Assembly (NCBI RefSeq): GCF_008831285.2
Contig: NC_045144.1
Span: 6,994,176 to 7,058,175 of the forward strand
Reading direction: 5' to 3'
From: Nymphaea colorata
Lineage: Eukaryota > Streptophyta > Magnoliopsida > Nymphaeales > Nymphaeaceae
DNA: 64,000 bases
The translations under genes were made by a program, and so were the position numbers. Of this stretch, positions 25,640-35,884 are shown one piece after another (the first letter of the stretch is position 1; the number at the start of each line of letters is the position of its first letter). The notes under the pieces were generated by a model. The model saw nothing but the letters and a program-made list of their open reading frames with translations. It was not told where the DNA came from and did not search any database.

Positions 25640-28600
25640 TACTAATTACTTCTTTGGGGGGTTTCCGATCTCCAGTGCAATGACGAGTTGTGTGGGTATG
25701 GTGTGAGGTTCTTGCAGAATCACTCGGTTCTGTTTGAAGTGTACTGCTTTTCTTTGCTTAAGAGAACCTAACATTTCCCCAAATGCATGGTGTCCGTAAT
25801 TTTCTTCTCGGGATTGGTTTAACTAGAGGATCACGCATGTTTTCCCTTCCCGCGAAACGTAGTCCATATTTCTTCTTCTGCCGCTTTCATATAGACGTTC
25901 GTCTATAAAAGCACAAAATATACAGTCCATAAACAATTCCTACGAGGATGCACAAACCATACGCGTGTGTGGGTGTGTGTGTCTCTGTCTCTCTGTCCCC
26001 CCTTTCTTCTCACATTGTGTAAGAACAAACCCTATTTTATTTGTTATCGTTTGTGCACCTCGTAGGATTTTATTGTTTATGGACTGTATATTTTGTGCTT
26101 TTATAGATGAACGTCTATATGAATAAGCTGTATGTTGGACTCGTTTGATAACGCGAGAGAATAAATTGCCATTTGTTTTGGATACGTTGTAAAATCACTG
26201 GCTTAGAAAATCGTACATATTGTTAGCCTGTTTTATAAGGCTGTTACAAGCTCATTGGTTTAAGGGTTTTGTTATATGGTTAAGTTTGGTGTTTACGTCT
26301 CCTATGTTGAGGGCTTAAATATTTGTTCCAAATATTATTTACAGTACGAATTTATTTGGTTTTGCCTTTGATTTGGTGTTTTGTATTGGATTGTGCATTG
26401 GTCTGATTTTTTACATCTTTGGTTTATTTCTTCCATTTGTTGCCTTTTATTGTGTATCTTGGCCTGGATTAATGTTGGATTCTCTGGCAGTCTTCCTTTA
26501 ATTCGCGCTAGTCTTTGTTGAAAGTTTATGAATCTTTCACTAGCAAGTACTTGTCCCTATGTTTGGCTTTTGTTCCATTGTTGTTCTTTCAGTTGAATTT
26601 TTTACATTTTGGTGATGGGTGAAACTTTGTTGACATTGTGGTCCTATAGTTCACTTTACGTTCAAAATAAGATGAAAAAATGGAGCAACATTGTACTTGC
26701 AATCCTGGTCCAGTTCTTGTGGCTTATGCTGCATGGGCTGTCAAAATGTTTACTGCAGCCTGAGACTCCGAGTTTCTCAGAGTGGTCATCCATTTGATTT
26801 TGAGTTTGAATTAGTTAAATACTCCATTGCCAGTCTCATGAGTTTGACATCACTACTTCTGCAACTATGTCTAAACATGATGGCATGAATTCTTTATTGT
26901 TTTAGCAGTTCCTTGAAGGCATTGTTGCACGAATGTTCCCCAATCATATTATTTTTCAAGCCATGTAGAATTTCATTATGATTCCATATATAAGCTGAAT
27001 ATGAAAAATTATTTGTTTGAAAGTAAATCAGTTGCGATTTGACCTAGAGGATCCTTACCATATTTTAACAAATTCAAGAACAGAAGAACAAAACGTTACT
27101 TTCATGCTTATAATAAAGGTGTTTCACTAAAAAAAAGTCTAGTCTAATGTCCTACGTTCTTATCTGCTTAGGGCAAACAATTGTGTTCGTGTTTGTGCAT
27201 CAGCCCTTTTACGTAGAAATATGAGTTTTGAATGGGGATCTCTCTTGGATGATATATGTGATTGTGAACGGGGACACCCGATTCCGGCTGTTGCCTAACC
27301 TCTAAGACTCCCTATTTGGATCCAATGATAACTTGGAAGACAGAGACTGGTGATCCTTGCTCACACTATGCCCCTAATTTTTGTCATCCTGCAGAATCTC
27401 CTGGACAATTTAACTAGAGGCTGTAGGAAATGCAGCTATTTGCTGGGCTCCAAACCATCACAGAGAACACCTATGTTCTTGTGCTCAGAGGATGTTCCTC
27501 ATCTTCATCCTTGCTGTTCTCTCCTTGATGGGGCAGATGAAGTTGGGGTTGCATACCAAGCCACGTATTTTCTTGCTATGGTTGATGCACGTTCTGTGAG
27601 CATGTTATTGGAACGTGCAACCTAGAACTCTGCATTTAATTGAGCAGCTCAGATACATGTTAGATGTACTCTTTACAAATATTTCCTTGCTGTAAGTTAC
27701 ATATTATTGCGTTTTGAGGAATGCTCCTCAAGCATGTAATTTTTGAAGCCATATAGAAAAGCTGTACTTTTCAAAGGTAAGCATTTGGCATACATTTCCA
27801 TGTTTTAATTATGATTTCATTTTATAAACTAAAAAATGAAAAGCTCTACGTTTCAAAGGAAAGCAGTTGCATAACTTGACCCAGTCGTGGGATATTAAGC
27901 CAGTTGCACAACTCATTAGATCTAAACCTCAATGCCACAAGATCATAACTATTCATCATGACGTGAACCACTTGAACCTTTGGACAATTTTATTTTGATC
28001 CTAATTGGTGCTCTTGAGCTAAGAAGGTGGCTCATTTCTTCATTTCCAAATAGCATATTACATACTAGATGTTAGGTCATTGCTCCTGCTATTGGAGATT
28101 TTGTAAGATAGTATCATTCTGTCAATCTAGTACAGTCAATTTAGCTACCATATTTAATGTTTGGGACAAAAGATGTTTACTTTCTTGCACCACAAAGACT
28201 ATCCTATACTAGCTTCCCCCAGCCATAAATGAGGAACTCCACTGCAGCTCATCTTTGTTTGCAGGTAGATAGTGACGCATATGTATGCCCCTAAATTTAT
28301 GATGGCAAATTCATTGCTGCAGATGCAACTAGTCACAATAGTTATAAACATGTTCATGACAAATCTGTACCATGTAGTCAGAACAACAATTTTCATTTCA
28401 GTATACCATGAAAGCAACAACAGAAGGAAAACATCACACATTTTGTGACATTCTTTCTCTTATTCTCTTTTTTCTAATTTACACAGTTTGATTGAAAAAG
28501 ATTACCTGATGGGATAAAGATTAAATGGCCATCATTCTGGTTTGATCTTTCTTTTGATTATTGAGATCTCCCACATTTCCAAACCAGCTGTCTATATCTA

Positions 28601-29290
28601 TCAGTGATCGACTGATAATGGAAGGTCTCAAGTTTTATATTTCAGCATAGGCACCTTGGACTACAAGTATATCATTACTTACAGATAAGCAAGTGGAATA
28701 CTATGGCCTATTCTGATGTTCTTTTTTATGATTCCGATGTCTCCTTTTCTTGATAACAATGGAATGGTTCTTTCTGATGGTGGTTGTTTAAAGTTTAAAC
28801 TCTTGGGCCATCTCACTCTAATAAAATACTTTTCATAAAGGATTTCCCTAGATCATAATCAATCTTTATTTTTCTGTGTTGACATTTAAAACCCTTTCCA
28901 ACTGTGCAGGTTCTGTCATCTTGTCCAGGCATATAAAACCAAGTCAACAAGATGTCACAAGGTTGAAAGCCATAAGAGAGTGGTCAACCAACCACAATTG
29001 AATTCTCCATGCAGGGGAAAAAGAGATTCCAAAAGGTTTGCCTATTGCAGACTTGGTAAGTAATAATTATTATTTCCCTAGCTGGTTTTGACACTAGATA
29101 TCAGCAGGGTCATGATTTTTTTTGAAACTGACATTTGATAAGTTTAATTCACCTTGCAAGGGTTGGATTTTGCAAGCATTCCTCTGTACTGATCTTGGGA
29201 GCCTGATTTATGTAGGACCTTTAACTACTTTTTCCCATCAGGAAAATGCTGGGAGAGAGCTTCCTTTGTTCATTGTCTAAAAATGCGGCA
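25640..29290. other. Non-coding stretch between the H2A gene and the tandem duplication
   Basis: Apart from the foldback at 25,888-26,121, no gene could be supported. A T-rich plus-strand texture and a coding-like fragment at 27,386-27,624, preceded by an acceptor-like 'catcctgcag', resemble spliced transcript remnants, but no family is recognised. Confidence 0.4.
25888..26121. mobile_element. Long inverted-repeat foldback element
   Basis: The left arm (25,888-25,956) and right arm (26,049-26,121) are reverse complements over about 70 bp. Starting from 'catatagacgtt', the first 50 bp have a single mismatch, followed by small insertions near 'cctacgagg' and then 'tgcacaaac'. A 92-bp loop containing GT and CT runs separates them. 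The structure suits a foldback MITE or a hairpin RNA source. No clear target duplication was found at the edges, though a further weak match (gctt) extends outward. Confidence 0.85.
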
Positions 29291-29294
29291 TACA

Positions 29295-30885
29295 TACAGG
29301 AGCATCTGCTGTAAAAAAAAAAAAAAAGGCAAGAAAACAGCCTACATCACTAGATTAATCAATGCCCTTCCGGAATTTTACTTTGTATATTGCCCATTTC
29401 AGATGGACAGGCTGGCTTTTGAGTTAGGCAGGTGGAGGTGGCTGGTTTTTGAGTTCTGACTGAATGGTACGTCTAAATTCCTCTATACGTCTCCCTCTTA
29501 CAAGGGATAAGCCTCCTTCCTCTAACATGTTGTTGTGATGAATGTTCCCCTTTTTCAAAGGGAGTTGCTAGTAATAACATTGAGAGGCTCGTTGCAAACT
29601 TGCTTAGATGGTAGCCAGTTAAGGAATAAACTTCTTTCAGCTCCATTCCTTGGCTTTCTTGGATGCAACTTGAAGCGAACTTGACGACCTTTAACTACTT
29701 GCTGCAATTGTCTTTGAAGAAGTTTGGATGATTGCAAGAAAAGTTTGGATCTGCATCTCTAAATTCAAAAGTCACATGTTTTTAAATTTTTGTGGGACTT
29801 TGTCAAACTTTTTTTAGTTGAAGTGAAGAGAACATAAATATGAATTCAGTAGCACAGTTTATGACTATTATGCATGTAATTAGAATATGCTGTCTGGTTT
29901 CTTGTGGTTGATTTTAGGAGTTCCATGAATTTAAGCTCTTAGGTTGCATTTGATAGCCTTGGACCTCAGATCCGAGGTTGGATTTGCTGACTGCATCTGA
30001 GGATTATCAAACTGTAAATTTAAGAACCACAGATTTCAGGCCTATGAGAATTGAGAATGCTGAAATCCATGGATCTCAAATTGGAGGGGGGGAGGGTCCG
30101 ACTTCAAGTGTGCATTTCAGATCCATACATGAAGGAGAGGGGAGGAGGGAGAGAAGGCTGCGGGAGTGCATCAAATAAGGGCTTTTAAAACCTAAGATTT
30201 TGAAACCTCAGATCTCAGATCTGAGGTTCTAAATCTGCCCCGGATTTAAGATCTGAGGCAATCAAATGCAACCTTAAGGTATCTAGTTTTACTCTGTTGT
30301 TGATTCTGAACTTCAATCATAAGCAAGGTAATTTGGTTGGCTGGATGCTGGCTTGGAGCTACAAATATGTATCTGAATGAAGTATAGAACTATGTGTGGG
30401 TTCCTTTCTAATGGTGAGTGTAAGTGACAAGGCAAGTGAGACATCAGCACATCTAGCCCATGTGATCAAGTCAATTATGACAAATTTGTTTAACTTTGCT
30501 CCATGAATTCATAAAAGGTAAGAAACGAGATCTTCATCTACATAGTCAAGGAATAGTGTATACTCACAAAAAGTAGCAAAATGCTATAAATTGATCAAGC
30601 AAATTTTGTTTAATAGAATTATGACAAGTCCCCTTTTAAGATTTTTTTTTTTCTTTGGCTAGGCAAGTTTGGAACCTGATCGAAGACCATTTCATCACGT
30701 TTCTATTGTGATAAAAAATCAAGTACTCATTCGACTAATGGATTCAATTCCATACCTTCATACAATTGCTTTAAGTAGCTGTGCAGATGGCAAACAGAAG
30801 TTGGATTAATAGAAAAAGGTATCTTATCGTTGATTGCGGCAAGAATGATCTTTGTTTAACATTCATATTTTGATCACGCAATGCA
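29295..30885. repeat. Direct tandem duplication, copy A
   Basis: Matches copy B (30,905-32,208) in order and orientation through many landmarks: 'tttgtatattgcccatttca', 'taataacattgagaggctc', 'ttggttggctggatgctgg', 'catgtgatcaagtcaattat' and 'caattgctttaagtagc'. It differs by scattered substitutions, by small gaps, and by a 332-bp MITE (29,942-30,273) that copy B lacks. Minus-strand frames of both copies share a short coding-like block ('NEPLNVITSN'), which may be an exon remnant of an unrecognised gene. Confidence 0.85.
29942..30273. mobile_element. Tourist-like MITE, 332 bp, inserted in copy A
   Basis: The ends GGTTGCATTTGATAGCC and GGCAATCAAATGCAACC are inverted repeats, flanked by TTA at 29,939-29,941 and 30,274-30,276. 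Copy B of the surrounding duplication has a single 'ctta' at the matching place ('aagcacttaaagtatctag'), which serves as the empty site. Internal 'cctcagatctcagatctgagg'-like palindromes are present. Confidence 0.9.
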
Positions 30886-30904
30886 CTTATACAGAAAAGA
30901 ACAA

Positions 30905-32208
30905 AATGCAGAGCATCAGCTGTAAAAAAACACAAACATGGGCAAGAAAACAACTGAAGCCGAACAGCAACAAACATAAGATCAGACCGTGGAAGCAAAA
31001 CCCAAAATTAAAATGCCCATTTGCTCAGCCAACACCACTAGATTAACCAATGCCCTGACGGTCTGGAATTCTTCTTTGTATATTGCCCATTTCAGAGGGG
31101 GTCTCTGGCTTTTTACCTGGATGGTAGTTCTAAATTCCTGTATACGTCTCCACTTATAAGGGATAAGCCTCCTTCCCACTAACATGTTGTTGAGATGTCT
31201 TTCCAACCATAGTTGCTAGTAATAACATTGAGAGGCTCATTGCAAGCTTGCTTGGAGGCCAGCCAGTTGAGGAGTAGATTTCTTTCAGCTCCATTACCTC
31301 CTACCCTGGCTTTCGTAGATGCAACTTGAAGGCGAACATGATGACCTTTTACTACTTTTTGCAATTGTCTTTGAGGAAGTTTGGATGATTGCAAGAAGAG
31401 TTTGGATCTACATCTCTAAATTCAAGAGTTACAAGTCTTTAATTTTTGTGGGGCTTTTGTGAAACTTTTTTTAATTGAAGTGAAAAGAACCTAATATAAA
31501 TTCAGTAGCGCAGTTTTGGACCATTATGCATGTAGTTAGCATCTGTTTGGTTCCTTGTAGTTGATTTTAGGAGTTCCATGAGTTTAAGCACTTAAAGTAT
31601 CTAGTTTTGCTATTTGTTGTTGATGACTTGATTCTGTCAACTAGGGTAGTGAACTTCAATCTTAAGCAAGGTGGTTTGGTTGGCTGGATGCTGGCTTTGA
31701 GCTCTAAAAATATAAGGCTCTAATGGTGAGTGAAAGCGACAAGGCAAGTCAGCAGCACATCTATTCCATGTGATCAAGTCAATTATGTCAAATTTGTTTA
31801 ACTTTGTTCCATGAATTCATAAAAGGTAAGAAACGAGAGCTTCATTTATATAGTCAAGAAACAGTGTATAGTCACCAAAAGTAGCAAAATGCTATAAATT
31901 GATCAAGTATGGGTGGACTTGTCTATTGTCTTACTTTTGAAGCAAGCTTTGTTTAATAGAATTATGACATCAAGTCCCCTTTTAAGATTTTATTTTTTTG
32001 CTAGGCAAGTTTGGAACCTGCTCTAAGACCATTTGGTTAAGTTTCTTTGTAATAAAAAAAATCAAATACTCATTCTACTAGTGGATTCAATTCCATAGCT
32101 TCATACAATTGCTTTAAGTAGCCGTGCAGATGGCAAACAGACGTTGGATTTATCTTCTTCTTGATTACGGCAATAAATATCTTTGTTAACACTCATATCT
32201 TGACAATG
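30905..32208. repeat. Direct tandem duplication, copy B
   Basis: The second copy of the 29.3-32.2 kb duplication. It lacks the MITE of copy A but carries about 80 extra bases near 30,960-31,040. See copy A for the landmarks. Confidence 0.85.
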
Positions 32209-32209
32209 A

Positions 32210-33285
32210 TATTGATATTTATATGCTTACATTTTATGAAATGATAGAAGAAATTTATATTAGATATATGCATGAGGACTTGACTTTGATCCTTTTGATT
32301 GAGATGAGGATCGTGTAGGTCATGAGAGAGAGTTGTACCAGAACAATGGAAAGCACTCTTATCATATCCAAATTTACATAAAGGACAGGTACCTAATGAT
32401 GTACAGTACGATTACTTTTGGACAAAAAATTCTGTCTTATTTCTATTTAGTAATGCATTTTACATTATTGCAGGCAATCAGCAAAAGGAATAAACCTAAT
32501 CGTGTCAGCAAAGGCTTCAACGCCCTTCTGCAAATAAAAGCTCCACCCATGTTCTTTATGAATAGGTAAATTAGAATTCCCATGATCTGTTTCACATGCT
32601 TTGTGGTTACATATTGGCAATGTATGTCCACTGGCTAAGTTTCCCATATTTCAGTTTGACTGCCAAAGGGACCATATCTTTTGGCTGGACATATACTTTG
32701 GGAACAGCATGTCATCATATCAGTAGTTGTCTAATTAATAACTTTAGGGTTAGGAATTTAAGAAACAGCCCTTTGCTAACAAAGGATCTTTACCGTGAGT
32801 TTGTGACTGATGCTGTTGTTGATGTAATTCATACCCATACTCATTTGGCACGTTTCTTTAGGTATGAGGTATGGCCCAATATTAGCTCGCCGTTGGTTAT
32901 GCACATGTTTAACTTAGGTCAGATTGCCAATGTTAGAAATTTTTAGCAGGCAGCTAGGTCGGACAGGCTATTTGGATGCTTGTGATTATGCTTCTGATTT
33001 ACATGCTCCCACAAAATGAGGCTGCCCCATACAAGTTTGTGCTTGTTGTATTGAGCGTAGTTGTATAAAGTGTTCTGCAATATGAGCTTTGATGTCTGCG
33101 GTCTGCACCGTAGTACCTGTAGCATGTGAGTATGAGGTGTTCTATTGGTTAACTTATTCATGTGATTTTCATTTAAAGTATATTGCTTTAAGTTGTTCTC
33201 CCTGGAAAATCTTGAACCATAATTATCTGGAACTATGGCCGGGTACATAGTTTTTATCAGGATTTTCATGCTCTATGAAATCGTT
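32210..33285. other. Non-coding stretch with possible exon-like pieces
   Basis: A segment at 32,474-32,565 is bounded by 'ttattgcag' and 'gtaaat'; an upstream donor-like 'gacag|gtacc' at 32,388 would define an 85-bp intron. A coding-like frame also occupies 32,650-32,946. No family is recognised and no continuous gene model can be built. Confidence 0.35.
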
Positions 33286-33289
33286 CCTC

Positions 33290-34956
33290 AATAGTGCTGA
33301 ACATGAGTTACTTGAGCTAAATGGCAAGTTGGCAACCTAGACTGTTTTGAGATTATACAAGTATCACACACCGTTTTTGACAGCCTCGTATCAGACTCTG
33401 AAAAGACAAACTCTTGGACTGTGACAGGTACCCAAGTCTGAGGTGCCATATGTCAGTTGAGGTGGTGTTATAATTTAACACAATGGAGTTGGAGGATGGA
33501 GGACTGTGAGACCTTCTAGAATTGCTATTTTGATTGAGACACCTGTAAACAAGCACTCCTTCTGCAGATCAGCTAGGCCAGTCATCATCATGGAAATGAG
33601 GTCGTCCAGGTAACACTTGTGAGAAGCAAAAATAACATGACAATGAGCTACTTTTGTCTGTTTACTGAAATGAGATTAAATTTTTGAAATTAGGTAGTAG
33701 ACATTGTCAAGGGCCAACAAGGGACATAAAATGACTCATCCAACATGGGTTGCATAAAAAAGTTTTATCATTAGGTAGCTTGATAGGAAATGGTGAAAGT
33801 AGTTTGGACACGTTGATCATATGATTCAGTGAAGAACTCATATGATCAGTATCCTTGCTGTCGACAATCCAAAAATTGGTATGGTTACAAGATATACCTG
33901 AAAAACTGGCTTGGGCAGATTATCTGTCTTTGAGGAGCTGTTTGATTTAGATACTCATCTGTAGTCAATGTTTGAGCAGAATCACAATTGGATTCCTTGA
34001 GTGAATTTGCAATGATGGACTTTGCCTTATCTTCATCAACTCGATTTGTAGAGGAAGATCTGTCTGATCTCTGTTTTTCTGCCTTTCATATTTGGAGCGA
34101 TTGAGTTTGAAGCATCTCTCCTTACACTGCCCTAAGATGCAACAGTAACTACAATAGTATTGTTGTCTTTTGATCAGCATTGGGGACAGCAAAACTGACT
34201 TGTGCTTTAGTATTGATCTGAACTTGGCTTCTCTCTGCTTTTTTTCTTGCCAAAGCAGTGAGAAAACCTCTGCAACTGAAGTTAAAGGATCAATCAAAAG
34301 TATCTAATCTTTAATTGCATTGAAGACCCATCAGAAATTGGATGACACAGTCTTCCTGCTTTCTTTCTGCGATCAGTTTCAGTGTTCCACATGAGCACCC
34401 CAGAAGAGGATCATAGGAATTCAACTCGTCCCAATAGGCTTTCAGTTTAGTGAAATTGGTGGCCACTGAAGAAACATCTAGAGTTAAACGACTAATCACA
34501 GACTTAATCTGGTATTTCCTTGGAGCTGTGCCCTGCTGAACCTCTCTTCCTCAAGTCGACCCAGATTTCAAGTGTTGTAGATGCATAGATAACACTAGTG
34601 GCAAGTTCACGAGAAAGAGAGTTCAGGATCCGTGACGGTACCATATGACTGCAACGCCTCCGAAAAATGAATTCAGCTAAGGAAGCGTCTTGTTTGGCAG
34701 AGATCAATTTGACCAATGCCAGCTTATTCTTGGCAGACAACATGACCATTGCGACTCCATGTTGCATAGTTGTCACAGGTGAGGAGCTGGGAAACCAACA
34801 CAACTCCTTGATTGTCTGAATGAAATAGGGGTTGGAAAATTCTGAAGCGTTAAGGTCAGATGAAGACTCTGATCCTGTAGAGAAGCCAGAGTTGGCTGTG
34901 TTGTTTAGTGGAGATTCAGGGCCTGTAGACAACATGGCTTTGATACCTTGTCAAGA
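33290..34956 (-). mobile_element. Ty1/copia retrotransposon remnant (gag, protease, start of integrase)
   Basis: Read on the minus strand from 34,956 down. First comes a primer-binding-site-like GGTATCAAAGC (complementary to initiator Met-tRNA), followed by an ATG. The copia-type Gag follows in shifting frames, with 'DNYATWSR', 'MLSAKNKLALV', 'ILNSLSRELATSVIYA' and 'LKAYWDELNSYDPL' (34,935-34,311), then a Cys-rich zinc-knuckle region (about 34,160-34,090). Next are the protease motif with D-S followed by K instead of G (about 33,870), and the pre-integrase signature 'WHLRLGYLS' and 'CDTC' (33,450-33,340). Frameshifts and stops break it throughout. Reverse transcriptase and RNase H are absent, and the left LTR is missing or too decayed to define, so the copy is dead. 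Confidence 0.85.
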
Positions 34957-35099
34957 GGAAGACTCTGCAGAAGTGAAACTAGAAACAGGCAAGAACAGAG
35001 CAATGAAGCAGGGTAATGGGATAAGCAGCTCCAGCTTTCATTGCACGATGAGATTAGTTATATCAATGCTGATCTGTGGCAGCATCTAGTAGGGCCCAA

Positions 35100-35880
35100 A
35101 ATATTGAGTACTCTGGTGCAGACTCTGTGCTCTTTTGGAAACTATTCAGAATAGCCCAGGCGCCCACCTGGAATCCCCTTGTAAATGGAAGTTTATCACA
35201 CTGAACCTTCAAGCTTCCTGGGACAAATGCAAATTGCATTTAAGAACCTTAAGGACTTTATCTCGGCCATGCATCTGTAAACTGCTTCGTAGGGAGCCAT
35301 CCTAGTTGGTGAGGGGGACCCTTGTATGAGAATTTAACCCATCAAAAAAATTGTGTCCAATTAGGAGGCTGTTTGCTGGAGAAACAACACAGGAAAGTTT
35401 CTACCCGCTTGTTAACGACTTGCATTTGGCCATCCAACTGCAGATGATGCACCATTTTCATCTACAGGTCAGTACTGTGCAAGCAAAAGTGTTCCAAAAT
35501 GCCCCGAGGAAGATATTATCTTGATCACTTGTAAGGGCAGCATTCTATGTAGATTGTCAAAATGTTCCAGAAATGCAACAACCATCATTTTGGTGTTTTA
35601 TGGGAGTAATAAGGTTATAAAATGGGTACATTTTGTTGGTCAATTCACCATGACTAGGATGACTGACCCTCTACAAAAACCATGGAAACGTCTCCTAGAC
35701 CTTATCAGAAATGGGTATAAGTTACAACAGGCTGGGGGCTTTAAAACTTTAGTTTTATGATGCTAGCAAGTGCCACATTTCTGGAGATATAGATGAACAT
35801 GCTTTTCATGCTCAACCTGTAGACGAGTGATTTCAGCCTTCTATAGCTTCACCTTCACCTGCATGCCCCCCTCCTTGGAG
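35100..35880 (-). mobile_element. Ty3/gypsy retrotransposon remnant (integrase)
   Basis: On the minus strand the integrase can be followed in pieces. The zinc-binding end reads 'LQKCGTC' (about 35,790), then come 'FVEGQSS'-like and 'CTHFITLLLP'-like core segments (35,680-35,600) and 'TSDQDNIFLGAFW' (about 35,520). The last holds the catalytic Asp in the family's S-D-R-D context. Next is 'LDGQMQVVNKRVETFLCCF' (about 35,440-35,385), then 'RMAPYEAVY' (about 35,290) and a decayed C-terminal part. Reading frames change at least four times and stops are frequent. No LTR or reverse transcriptase was found. It abuts the copia remnant head to tail. Confidence 0.8.
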
Positions 35881-35884
35881 ACAT

